Notes under the pieces: model-generated
The model's input: only the letters and a program-made list of their open reading frames with translations
The model's database searches: none
Told to the model about the DNA's origin: nothing
Origin: Chara braunii
Taxonomy: Eukaryota; Streptophyta; Charophyceae; Charales; Characeae
Reading direction: 5' to 3'
Assembly (NCBI GenBank): GCA_003427395.1
Contig: BFEA01000170.1
Coordinates: 2,003,110 to 2,067,109, forward strand
DNA length: 64,000 nt
Shown here: in pieces, positions 11,471 through 21,845 of the stretch
Layout of the letters: every line of letters starts with the position of its first letter
Numbering within the stretch: position 1 is the first letter of the stretch
Translations under genes and position numbers: made by a program

Positions 11471-11585
11471 TTTTTTTTTTCTTTTTTTTTCTTTTTTTTT
11501 TTTTCTTTTTTTTTTTAACCGGGCCCAGTGCCCAAGGCTGATATTACCAATAATAAGATTGAGGCCGGGGTCCTCACAGTCTGGC
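11471..11585 (-). repeat. Poly(T)-associated short repeat, copy 1
   Basis: A T-rich run (11471-11516) followed by a roughly 65-bp body beginning GGGCCCAGTGCCCAAGG and ending GGTCCTCACAG. The same body is at 21848-21910. On the minus strand the body would end in poly(A). The CTGGGCCCGG core resembles the first SINE hairpin. Confidence 0.65.
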
Positions 11586-11689
11586 CGGAATGAACATATG
11601 GAAACCGCTAATGATGACCATGATGATACTAATGAAACTGATTAATGATGCTAATGAGAATGATGATTCAAAAATATGAAAAATTAAAG

Positions 11690-12122
11690 AAAAATATGCT
11701 ATATCAACTATTCTGGCCTCCTAATCCTAGAACAAATCCCAGCCCTCCCTATACTAGGACATTGTACCTCAAAGACAAAAGCACCTAACTAATTGTCAAC
11801 CATAGCTGATCTCTTCTCGCTTCATTGCCCCCCCCGGTTCACCACTAGACTGCCTTCCACCCTCAGCAAACCCCAGATCTCTCTACAAGGCCTCACGCTC
11901 CTGCTATTAACAGGTTACAGGGCAACGCCCCAGCTCCGGCCAGCGTCGTTCTAGCATCGGCAAACCAAGGGCACAGAACAGAGCAACTCAGTTGAAATCA
12001 GTCTAGGTTCAACCATCTCTGAAGTCCTATATCCCGAATGTGGAAGAATGCTAGATGCTGCCAAAACTTCAGAACACCAAAAAACTTAATATAACAATAA
12101 TCAGATGATGAAACTAATGGTG

Positions 12123-12154
<32 letters not shown>

Positions 12155-12840
12155 TTGATGATGATGATGATGATGATGCTATATCAGCTATTATGGGCTC
12201 CAAATCCCAGTACAACTCCTAGCCCTCCCTGTACCAGGACACTATACTACAGAGACGGAAACAACCTGACCAACATCAACCATAGCTGATCTCTTCTCGC
12301 CTCCTTTCAGCCCCCCCCGGTTCACCACTGGAATGCCTTCCACCCTCAGCAAACCCCAGATCTCTCTACAAGGCCTTACACTCCTGCTATTTACAGGTTA
12401 CAGGGCAACGCCCCAGCTCCGGCCAACGTCGTTCTGGCATCGGCAAACCAAGGGCTCAGAACAGAGCAACTCAGAAGATATCAGTCCAGGTTCAACCATC
12501 TCTGTAGACCTATATCCCGGATGTGGAAGAATACGAAATGCAGCCAGAATTTCAAAACACCAAAAAACTTAATATAACAATAATAAGATGATGATAGCCG
12601 AGAATTTCAGCACACCTCCATTCTCTCCATTACCCTATCTATCCCTTTACTCTAATCTTCCCCCGCTGGGATTTGATGCCCAGCCCCAGAAAATAGTATT
12701 CCTCACAATCTGCCCATACCCCCTCCAGGATTCCACCTCCCTCCTAATGAAACCCCTGCGGGGCAGGGCTCTCCCCTACCCTCTCACCAAATTGTCATTC
12801 CTCTTGGATTTTGTTGGAGGCGAAGGATAGCATCTTGAAG
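11690..12840 (+). repeat. Composite repeat cluster 1 (P, P, Q)
   Basis: Two P modules (about 11690-12100 and 12178-12590) share ATGCTATATCA starts, CCCCAGATCTCTCTACAAGG, GGTTACAGGGCAACGCCCC and a GGTTCAACCATCTCTG end. The first leads into a (GAT)n run at 12120-12178. A Q module (about 12600-12800) has CCAGCCCCAGA and CCCTGCGGGGCAGGGCTC. Four further clusters with the same order and the same orientation occur in the window. No protein is encoded. Confidence 0.8.
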
Positions 12841-12925
12841 ATAATGATAACGGGAATGATGATGATGATACGAAAAGCGACACGAAGCCTTGAAGAGCAA
12901 ACTCTACTGATAACAAAAAGTTATC

Positions 12926-12973
<48 letters not shown>

Positions 12974-12990
12974 AAAGATGATAATGATGA
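12926..12990. repeat. (GAT)n microsatellite
   Basis: About 16 GAT units with minor interruptions, following composite cluster 1. Confidence 0.95.
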
Positions 12991-13090
12991 TGACGAAAAT
13001 ACCATCTCAATAAGCTCAAGTAGGAAAGACATTAACGCGCAGAGAGCTTCTTGCCACAGCGTGGCTCCGCCTCAGCCCACGTCGGACCTT

Positions 13091-13152
13091 AGCAGCTGGC
13101 ATCCCCTACTAGTTTCGGTTGCTACCAGCGGCAACCTCATCAGGGGGTATCG
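13091..13152 (-). ncRNA. Hammerhead ribozyme, short stem III type
   Basis: On the minus strand the conserved core is complete: CTGATGAG (complement of 13136-13143), a stem II of GGTTGC/GCAACC with the 8-nt loop CGCTGGTA, then CGAAAC (complement of 13112-13117). Next comes a palindromic ACTAGT, giving a two-base-pair stem III, and the likely cleavage triplet GTA. CCCC before the core pairs with GGGG after the cleavage site as the inner part of stem I. Hammerheads with very short stem III, probably acting as dimers, are known in Penelope-like elements and retrozymes. A PLE reverse transcriptase lies upstream on this strand (13961-14855), so this fits a PLE terminal repeat. The outer part of stem I is weak, so activity is unproven. 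Confidence 0.75.
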
Positions 13153-13960
13153 AGATGACGGAACCTACTGAGCATTAAGTCTATATATACTACAAAAAAT
13201 CCGGTTTCAACCCTTCTTCGTACTCCCTCCCTTATTCGCGTGGCTTACCCCGTAGGGACCATCCGAAAAACCATAGCGGCTTGTCCACTGCATTTTGCTC
13301 AAAGCCAAGTCCAGATAAAGCTTGCCTGCAGTCGCACCTTTTTTCCCTTCCGGGTTACTTGTCAGCTGTATTTAACTCGAATCGATCCTTAATGCGTACT
13401 TGCCTGCATTCGGCCCATCTTTTTAGGCTACTTACTCATCAGACCCCTCGTTATCTTCATCTTCCCGCTACTCGTTGAAAATCCGTCGGTATTACTACTT
13501 CATGTTGTAAACTTGTTTCGCAATACATTCACGCCTCCTGGTCTAATACGACATTTCTCGTGGTACTGAGGGATAAATCCAGATTTTCCGTCGTCAGGTA
13601 ATCTTGCGCGATCTTCGGTGAAATCCACGGTAATTCTCCTGAGATCAATATTTACCACTCAGTTCAACTCGCTATTTCCTCAGAGCGGCGCAAAAACGTT
13701 GTCATAACGCGTGACCTGGTACCAGGTACCAACTCCTCCTGCTCGGACTTTCCACTAGCGTTTAATTTGACATAGCAAAAAAAAATTAACTACAAAATAA
13801 GTAAATAAATAAATAAATAAACCCTTCAGACAACCCCCCATCTATACCTACGCTCATCCTTCCTACCACTGACTCCAAACCCGGCGGTTCCCGTTTTGAG
13901 CCAACGCGAAACCCCCACTTCCGTGTGCACTTACCCACGCTCCTGCCTCTCTCATTTTTA
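13153..13960. other. Region between PLE RT and ribozyme
   Basis: No intact frame. It would be the 3' part of the minus-strand PLE. No GIY-YIG motif was found here, so the endonuclease is absent or too decayed to see. A TAAATAAATAAATAAATAAA run sits at about 13800. Confidence 0.4.
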
Positions 13961-14855
13961 CTACCAGTTGCCCAGTCGCCCCTCCCATTTTTCCCAAGAG
14001 GGGGCGTGCTTTTTGACATATCTTCCTAGACTGCCATTGAACATCTCGGCCAAGTAGTTCTGCACACGCAACTGTCTTTTTACTGTAAGTAGCGGTAATG
14101 CGGCCAGGTCATCCATAGAGCTCATTTTCTTGATACGGTGCAGTGTGCTTGTGATTACCGCTTTCTTTTGTCGTACCAACGAGAAGGATTTGAAATCCTG
14201 AAAAGTGCGGTATGTCAGAGGCCCATCATTCCATACCTGATCGAAATTCTTGGGAAACGCATTGGCAGGTTACCTCGTTCATCTTGATCTCCACCTTTGT
14301 CCCCAAAACATTCCAAGTTCCAGCTCCCTCGTCAGTTCTCTTCAGGGTCAATTTCTTGTCATAGGCTTTTTCGAACTTGCTTAAAATCCCCTGCCGACGA
14401 CGATCACCATTCTTAGTCGGGCACCAGATGAAAATGGAGATGTCGTCTATCAAGCGCATGCCCTTAACCAAGCCACGATCAGCCCCCAGACTCATTAGAA
14501 AATTATATTCGTTCATGGCGCACAAAATGCATGCCAATGGGGAGGGCTACTGCTTTTCCCCATTGGTATGCCCATTCGTTGCTTGATAAGCCTGTCGGTC
14601 GCCATCAGGTAAGAAGTCGACCATTGACGCTATCATTCCGAAGTCGATGCTGATCCACCACCTGTTGCCTGTTTTGTCTGCAAAAGCAGCTCCTTTTCCC
14701 CTTCTTCGGATATTAACCCTCACTTTGCCCTTCTCCCTGTACCAGTCCAGAATCCATTCAACCGCCTTTCGAATGGACGCATGGGGGAGCTGGCTGAACA
14801 TTTCCTTAATGTCGAAAGCCGCCCCCCCTAGTTCACCTTTCCCCTTCATTCTCAC
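13961..14855 (-). pseudogene. Penelope-like reverse transcriptase fragment
   Basis: Three minus-strand frames joined by frameshifts give the palm and thumb of a PLE-type reverse transcriptase. The first has AAFDIKEMFSQLPH (motif A, catalytic Asp). Around the frame change is GIPMGKSSSPP. The next has GMRLIDDISIFIW (the catalytic DD of motif C) and a following NEVTCQ segment. The last (13961-14179) is a helical thumb-like piece with LPLLTVKRQL. The RxIDDI context, rather than FADD or YADD, points to PLE. The fragment is cut upstream by a SINE at 14871. A hammerhead ribozyme lies about 800 bp downstream. The finger region and GIY-YIG part are missing here but occur as separate fragments at 20.3-21.1 and 39.2-40.0 kb. 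Confidence 0.75.
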
Positions 14856-14870
14856 CCACTTGTTTCCCTC

Positions 14871-14962
14871 TTTTTTTTTTTTTTTCTTTTTTTTTTTTTT
14901 AACACAAGCTCCATCTATTGGTGGGGAGCAACACCTGCTGGAAACCGGGTCCAGCGTCCCAT
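14871..14962 (-). mobile_element. Short multi-hairpin SINE fragment
   Basis: A T-rich run (poly(A) on the minus strand), then CTCCATCTATTGGTGGGGAG and CTGGAAACCGGGTCCAGCG, i.e. hairpins 2 and 1 of the SINE, without the third hairpin. It abuts and truncates the PLE reverse transcriptase. A second hairpin-1 copy is at 14995-15020. Confidence 0.75.
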
Positions 14963-15159
14963 AGATACAACCATATCCTCACATATTGGCACAAACTGGG
15001 AACCGGGCCCAGCGTCCCATAACGAGCACATTCAGAAAAGTCATCAGAAAATTCCATGAAGATGAAACTAGAAGCCTACTAAGAATTTTGGAGCTACTTC
15101 AGACTTTTTTTCAAGGAACTTCAGAGTTAGACAAAATTCAAAAAACGACTCAAGAATCC

Positions 15160-15197
15160 CTGTCTCTTATACACATCTAGATGTGTATAAGAGACAT
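15160..15197. other. Nextera mate-pair junction adapter (artefact)
   Basis: CTGTCTCTTATACACATCT at 15160-15178 is followed directly by its reverse complement at 15179-15197, with only the last base different. This is the Tn5 mosaic-end junction sequence of Nextera mate-pair libraries. It is not biological. Sequence left and right of it was probably not adjacent in the genome. Confidence 0.95.
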
Positions 15198-15500
15198 CTC
15201 TACTGCTGCTATGCCCTGTTTTTGTCCTACCAGCTAGCCCCTTCACTAGTAGGACGTGTGATATCTTTCTCTCTCTCACCTCATTCCTCCTTTTTTTAAG
15301 GCTAGAAAGCTACTATGAATCAGAAATATTGGAACCACTTCAGACATGTCTACAACCCTCCAACCAATCCCCAGGTCTCCACTCCAGCAAGACTTACTGC
15401 AACAGAGCCACCATCTCTGTTGCTGTTGTGCTCTATTACCATCCTACCAGCTAGCCCACTCACTAGTAGGACGCGTGATACCCCACCTGCAGGTGCCACA
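15198..15500 (+). repeat. R repeat, two copies
   Basis: Two related units (15187-15290 and 15380-15485) share GCTGCTATG/GTTGCTGTTGTG, CCATCCTACCAGCTAGCCC and ACTAGTAGGACG.GTGATA. A third copy is at 22420-22530, inside composite cluster 3. The first unit starts at the adapter. Confidence 0.7.
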
Positions 15501-15593
15501 GTTATGTCTTCGTCATCGAAAGGGAGGTCCCGGAAGACCGACAAGTGCAACAGTTCTGTCTTTGTCATCGAAGGGGAGGTCCCGGGTACTCCC

Positions 15594-16290
15594 CCAACTC
15601 CATCCTAGTAAAGGGTTCGAAGGACCATATCCTCGGCACGAGCCAGACACAATCCTCAGCCTGCAATCTCCTGCCCCCTCGGAGATTCCAGTCTCCGTCA
15701 TCGAGAGGGCAAGCCAGCGCTGCCCAAGGCCAATCGCACCAGGATGAACCCTCATCAGCCGGTACCCATCCGGCAACTAAGGCTGCCCGATGCCAATCAC
15801 ATCCAATGAAAGATCCCCCAGCCGGTACCCCTCGGACAACCTAATTCCACCCTCTCTCTGTCCTCACAAAGAATCATCTCGTGCCCTTTACCCCTCACCT
15901 TGAACAGATCCCCCAAAACCCAACAGAACCTCCACTCACCTCCTTCTCCTTCCCAACTCCGTCCTAGTAAAGAGTTCGACAGACCATGTCCTCAGCAAGA
16001 GCCAGACACAATCCTCACCCTGCAATCTCCTGCCCCCTCAGAGATTCCAGTTTCCGTCATCGAGGGGGTGAGCCAGCACCGCCTGAGGCCAATCGCACCA
16101 GAGTGAACCCTCATCAGCCGGTACCCGTCCGACAACCAAAGCTGCCCGACGCCAATCGCATCCAATGAAAGTTCCCCTAGCCGGTACCCCTCAGACAGCC
16201 CCGATGCACCCTCTCTCCGTCCTCACAAAGAGTCATCTCGTGCCCTTTGCCCTCCATCTTGGACAGATCCCCAGCTCAACAGAACCGCCC
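15594..16290. repeat. Tandem repeat, two units of about 359 bp
   Basis: The sequence from CCAACTCCATCCTAGTAAAG (15594) recurs at 15952 with about 90 percent identity, through GAGATTCCAGT, CAGCCGGTACCC and CTCGTGCCCTTT to GACAGATCCCC. Open frames across it are incidental. Confidence 0.9.
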
Positions 16291-16427
16291 CATATGAATT
16301 CACGAAATTTCATAAGCGAATTTAAGTCTATTTTTGAGACCACATGCCATTAGGACCTTCGACCACTAAAATCACTAAGACTTATTACCAGTACCAGTAA
16401 AAAAACAGACTAACGATTGTGTAGAGT

Positions 16428-16822
16428 GAGAAGTTTTTTAGAAGCTTTTATAGGAAATTATTTCGAGAATATTTTTAGAAGCTTTTATAGGAAAATATTT
16501 CGAGAATCAGCAGTTAGATTTGGGAAGCTTCTATAGGAAAATATTTCGAGTTGTAGAATCAGAAGTTTTTTAGATGCTTATTATAAAAGAATATTTCAAG
16601 AATATTTGTAAAAGCTTTTATAGAAGAATATTTCGAGAATCAGAAGTTTTTTTTTTTTTGGAGACTTTACTAGGAAAATATTTCGAGAATATTGGAAGAA
16701 TATTGGAAGAATAGTTTTGAAGATAACCTAGTCGTATCCCAAAGTTTTTTTGGAGACTTTAATAGGAAATTATTTTGAGAATATTAGAAGAATAGTTTTG
16801 AAGATAACCTAATCGTATCCCT
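16428..16822. repeat. AT-rich minisatellite
   Basis: About eight imperfect copies of a 40-60 bp unit based on AGAAGCTTTTATAGGAAAA and TATTTCGAGAATC. The last two are longer and share GAAGATAACCTA.TCGTATCCC. It is much more AT-rich than its flanks. Confidence 0.88.
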
Positions 16823-17155
16823 GTGAGCAAAATCAGAATATATCACAAGGACAAAGAAATCCACAAAGAGTAATCAATGAAAGCATCAAAACCATGTTGA
16901 CTAAGGACACGAAACCATGCCAGACACTCAATCTTTAAAACAGGGCCCAACTGTGACGACGCAGATCCCGTACGAAGTGAAAGCTGAGAAAAAAACGTTC
17001 TCCCTTCTTCTTCAACCCTTCCTTCCACTTACCTCTCACCCTTCAAACCCTACCCCTGCACCTCTGGGGGAAGAAGAGTTCACTTCCTCCCGCTGCTAGT
17101 TCAAGGCTCAAGGCAACACTAACTCCAAAGGTATACCAGCCTCTCTTTCAAAAGG

Positions 17156-17228
17156 TTTTTTTTTTTTTTTTGCTCCAATCTATTCGTGGGGAGCAGCACG
17201 TGCTGGGAAACGGGCCCAGCGTCCCTTA
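17156..17228 (-). mobile_element. Short multi-hairpin SINE fragment
   Basis: A T run followed by CTATTCGTGGGGAGCAGCAC and CTGGGAAACGGGCCCAGCG. This is the same CGTGGGGAGCAGCACG subtype as the copy at 45526-45605. Confidence 0.75.
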
Positions 17229-17329
17229 TACTTGGAATACATTGATGATTGATGAAATTTGGGATGATTCGGGAATACTTCAGGATGATTGAAATAATAA
17301 GCACAAGGTTGATGTTGACTACTCAGAAT

Positions 17330-18460
17330 GCTTCTCTACTCAGATCTCACAAACTACCCTAACCCTAATCTCAAGTATCCATATCAACCAGCCAATCTCT
17401 ACCGAGCCTATACGGTGTACCAACCAAGCCTCTACCCGGTCTCACACCCCAATTTAGCTAGGTTACAGGGCAGTGCCACCCACCCCAGCTCCGACCCTCG
17501 TCGGCCAGATTGTAGCCTTTGGTCAAGTATTATGATTGCCTTCCACCCTCAGCAATCCCCAGATCTCTATCCAAGGCCTCAAGCTCCTATGAAGGTTACA
17601 GGGCAATGCCCCAGCACCGGCCAGCGTNGTTCTGGCTACTACTCAACCTGGGCAAAAACACAATAAAAGCTCANTTAGGAAATCAGCTATACTAGAATGT
17701 CACCTAAGAATTCGGATCTGATAATAGTGGGATTCTGAGCAAAAAAAGACTCTGATGATGTTGATGTGATGATGTTGATGATGATGAAGGCTTGCCAGAT
17801 TTAGAAAAATTATTCCCCCCATCCTTCTTCTTCCCCTCTGCCCTTTCGTTGCCTCCGCCAAAAAAAGGGATGCCCTGATCACGAGCACTCCTCCTTGGTC
17901 CCAACTTGGACAGACCCGCATTCATCCCCTAACCTACATAAGCATCCAATTCCCCCCAAAGTATACTTATGTCGACCCCTTGCTCTTATCTGCCACTGCT
18001 GGGGAATGATGCCCTCCCATTCATCCTTCCCAGCCCCAGATAACAACATCCCTCATGATCTGCTCCCACTCCCTCCAGGGCATTCACCTCCCACCTTGTG
18101 ATGCCCCTGTAGAGTGGGGCTCTCCCCCTCCAAATGAGCCCCCAAACCACGACAGCTCAGATTTCGCCGCACATGAGGGAAAAATTAAGAAAATAAATAA
18201 GAAATGGAAAATTCTTTTCTCCCCTCCTCCTTCGCCCCCCGCTTCCCTCCTGTCCCTCCACTGACCTACTTCCTCCTCCTGCTCCTGCCAAAGCAACAGG
18301 CAACCACTTGCCCTCATCTGCCTCCGCCAGGATGTGATGCTGGACCGTACATCTCTCCCAGCCCCAGATTTGAGCATCCCTCCATATCTGCCCTCACTCC
18401 CTACGAGGCTTTCACCTCCCTCCTTGTGAAAGCCTCTGTAGAGTAGAGCTCTCCAACTAA
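17330..18460 (+). repeat. Composite repeat cluster 2 (P, Q, Q)
   Basis: One diverged P module (17400-17690) with two GGTTACAGGGCA sites, a GAT-rich tail (17755-17790), then two Q modules (about 17815-18130 and 18220-18460) ending CACCTTGTGATGCCCCTG and GTAGAGT.GGGCTCTCC. Same orientation as the other clusters. Confidence 0.75.
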
Positions 18461-18559
18461 TCCTACCCACAATATCCACTGAAATTTCCTCGGCGTGCAA
18501 AGAGGGGAGACAAAAATTCATGCTAGGAAAAGGAGAACGAAGAAAAGTTATCAGACCTG

Positions 18560-19000
18560 AAAATTAGGGAATTATCCCCTGATGATGATGATGATGACCA
18601 TGGTAAATTAGGAAAACCGAGAATGGGGAATAAGGAATGAGCATAAAGATAGATAGAAGGTTTACGTCATTACCTTTGAAGACCTGATAAGAAATGTATC
18701 CTGGAGAATGGTGAAGAAACACCCTGGAGAAGTTGATGAGGATGATGATGGCGAATAGCCACCCTAGGGAAGATGAAAATATGATTACGACAGCACCTTG
18801 ACAGTAATGGCGAGAAGCGCCTGAAGATTCATTGATAAAACAACGCCTTGTTGATGACGAGCGCTCTGATGATGATGAGGCGCCAACGCCCTAACAACAA
18901 TATCGACACAATGCCGTGATGACGAAAATGCAGCTTGATGAAGAAGGCACTGATGCAGGGCAGAATAGCACCCTGACGACGACCAGCACCCTGTTGATGA
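18560..19000. repeat. Degenerate GATGA / CACCCTG array
   Basis: Spaced GATGATGA blocks alternate with CACCCTG, CGCCCTA or GCGCCTG roughly every 30-45 bp. A similar, more decayed stretch lies at 19505-19735. It reads as an old minisatellite seeded by GAT tails; no gene seen. Confidence 0.6.
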
Positions 19001-20317
19001 AAATTAAAAAAGATTAATTATAGTAATAATAATCGGACCAACTCATTAAAAGAACCTAGAAAGGTGATCGAGTCAATCCCCCTTCCCTTCCCTTTTCCTC
19101 CCAGGCATTCTTAGTCACCCCCCCTCTCCCACTATTCCTTCTCCTTTTCTTCCTCCATTCCCCGCTCTTCTCCATACCCTGCCCCCTCCTACACTCTTAA
19201 CTTCTCCACTTCCCTCGCTGTCACCCCACTTATCTCCTCTTTTTCCCCCACCCTGAGAAACTGAGGAAAGCCGGGCAGACTGCAAGTAGCGTTGAGACCA
19301 AAAGTGACGGGAGGAAATAGACAGAGAGTGGTGAGAGAAAGATATTTAGATGAGAAAGAGGAGATGGAAGCAGAGGGAAACAAGGAGGAGAGAACAAAGC
19401 CGGGGAAGATGACGATTACACCCACCGCCCAACACCCAAGAGAAGAAGATGATAATCTAAATGAGAAGCAAAACTAAGATGTTAAGAAAAAAGTGTAGAA
19501 TGTCCACGACACAGTTGATGATGACTAACAGCTCCCTCCAATGCTGATGAAGAAGATCGCAACCTGCAAGAAACAAGACAGACAAGAAGACAATACAATG
19601 CCAGACAGTAGCGCCGTTGATGAAGACCTCCAAGCGCTCCCTAAAGACAAGCAACACCCCTCCTGATTAGTTCCTTGATGACGATGATGACGGTGGACAG
19701 CGCCCTGATGATGCAGATGAAAGGCTCCCTGTCCTACTCACACCCCTTCTTTAATATCCGCACTTCGGTAAACCAAGGGCTAACTCCATTGTACTCCACA
19801 GGTGTTGACGAAGCCAACATCTCCAAGGCCAAATGCCACGTGCAAAAACGCAGCTGCGGCAATGGAGTGTGAAAGTGGGACTCGTAGAGATTCCACGAGT
19901 CTGATCTTCTGCCACGTCAACCCGTGACGTGGCGCGATCAAGCGCCTCCGATCCCCCACGCGTACGCTAAGCGCCGAATGTGAAGAAGGATTAACCAACA
20001 CATTCGTTCTTCATCACCCAGGGTCTCTCTGGCGAACACACCATAACCACTGCTTGTGCCAGGCATTCACACAATGTCCATAGCCAGTGCACGCACTAGC
20101 CACCGCTGCCGTGTCAACCCCAGCTCTTGCACTGGCTCCAGCGCACTCGCCACAGGCAGCGCACGTGCCGGCTCCAGCGCTCGCACTCACACCATGTCTA
20201 GCGCGCTCATTACAAGCAGCGACCGCACCAGTCACAGCACGCGTGCAAGCCCTGAGGTCAGCAGTGTCAGCGCTCGCGCGCAGCGCTAGCGTACGCGCCA
20301 TCCTTGTCATGACTGCG
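19001..20317. other. Non-coding repeats and hairpins
   Basis: Pyrimidine-rich 19080-19260, purine-rich 19290-19450, GAT-type decay at 19505-19735, two adjacent hairpins at 19879-19933, and an AGCGC-rich Ser/Ala-coding low-complexity stretch at 20060-20310. No gene is supported. Confidence 0.5.
19879..19933. other. Two adjacent perfect hairpins
   Basis: GACTCGT (19879-19885) pairs with ACGAGTC (19895-19901), and GCCACGTCA (19911-19919) pairs with TGACGTGGC (19925-19933) across a 5-nt loop. There is no T tract, so it is not a simple terminator. Function unknown. Confidence 0.6.
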
Positions 20318-21136
20318 CTATAATCTCAACACTGCTTGTTCAGGAGCCGAACCCCCTAATGGGTCACAGCACACCAAACCTATCTCTTTCAAAAGGTTAG
20401 TGGATTTCAAGTTGAAATGTACTGACTTCGGAAGCAGAAATAGCAGGTGGTTCAGCGCTCTGGCTGTTCGACCACCTGCTGTTCTTGCTGGTTCAGAAAA
20501 GGCCAGGCTAATCGGTCGGAACCGACCAGTATCTTTTTGCTTCGGTATGATATATGCACGCCCACATTTCCCTTTTCTGTCCCAGTTCCCCAAGCCCTTC
20601 AGTCCCAGCTTCTGATAGGTTTTCTCAGCACTTGCTAAGACTTCTGCCTCAGATTCACATACTGCTGGGAAGCTAGGGCTCCCCCAGAACGTGTTCCTCA
20701 TTCCTTCGGCGTATGTAGCCGGGCACATCACTACAGATTCCGTGGTGTGTCTGTCCACCGCTGAGCAGACAAACCCTGAAATAAGTGTCTTGCATTTCTC
20801 GACCTCGTCAATCAGGTTAGCTGAGCTGGGTAGAAACCCCACCACACATTTCTCAACTTCTGCCAAACTTGCGACAGACCTCATGCCCATTTTTGTTAAA
20901 CTGTCATTAATATCCCTCATAATTGATTTCCCCTTCGACCACTCCCCAATCGGAACGATATTACGTGCGTTCTTAGTGAAGCTATGAACTTTATCTAGGT
21001 TGCTTAGCTGGTACAACACGTGACCCTCCACCTTCGGGAGGGCACTGTCTGCACAGTTGCAGACCGCTACCATCTGCTGTGCAGCAGATCTGTGGTTGTG
21101 AAGAACATCCCCCACAGTGGGATTCTTCTTCCACAC
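20318..21136 (-). pseudogene. Penelope-like element, N-terminal and finger region
   Basis: An open 272-codon frame. The C-terminal third reads CGRAYIIPKQKDTGRFRPIS, then GRTARALNHLL and HFNLKSTNLLKEI, which fits the start of a PLE reverse transcriptase (fingers with a K..GRFRPI loop, then the helix before motif A). The N-terminal two thirds is a PLE-like helical region without a named domain. The frame leaves the homology just after the KEI segment and ends in unrelated residues, so the catalytic palm is missing. It would precede the fragment at 13961-14855 in an intact element of the same family. Assignment to PLE rests on pattern, not on alignment. Confidence 0.55.
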
Positions 21137-21354
21137 CGTTCAGAGTCTTCGACACGCGTGTGCTGCTAATGGCTCGGGCAGTTCCCCGCGGAGTTTACCC
21201 TCGTTTTTTTTTTGTTTTTTTTTTTGCTAAGAACAATCTGAGAACTATGAAAAGGGTTCTAGAAAATTTAGGAAAAACATGGATAACTGCTAACCTATTG
21301 CTAGGCTACTTAAGCAGCACTTCCTAAGTCAAAACGGAAAGCCACAGAAGCCCT

Positions 21355-21798
21355 TTGAATGCCCAGAACCCCTGGAATCCCCAACAAAACATTCTAAAAT
21401 TTTCTAACACTGTCTTATTCCCTGCCGAGCTTTCCCAGGCCTCATGCCCCCATCCTTCTAGGTTACAGGGCAACACAACTTACCCCAGCTCCGGCCAGCG
21501 TCATACCTACAACAACCCTTGGTTTTCCCTTGGAATGCCTGGCCCAAGGCATCCCCAGATCTCTCTACCAGGCCTCACGCTCCTGCTATCAACAGGTTAC
21601 AGGGCAACCCCCAGCTCCGGCCAGCGTCGTTCTGGCATCGAAAAACCACAGATCCATGAATATAACAGCATTAAAAAACCTAAAATGAGTTGCAAGAGGT
21701 GCCCAGAAACCAAGGCATTCTCAAGACTTTTCTCATGAGATATGCTAAAATTCAGAAAAAAACTGAAAAGGCTTGGAAAAATATGTGAGCGGGGGGTC

Positions 21799-21845
<47 letters not shown>

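Noticed and set aside
12120-12178. Possible CRISPR-like regular repeats among GAT blocks
   Set aside because: Simple trinucleotide runs without unique spacers; a eukaryotic context makes CRISPR implausible.
17139-17154. 16-bp match to the PLE fragment at 20384-20399 (CTCTTTCAAAAGGTT)
   Set aside because: Too short to show a further PLE copy; next to a SINE tail and possibly chance.
17349-17362. ACCCTAACCCTAA, telomere-like sequence
   Set aside because: Only two units, and plant-type telomere repeats would be TTTAGGG. Chance occurrence in a C-rich repeat.
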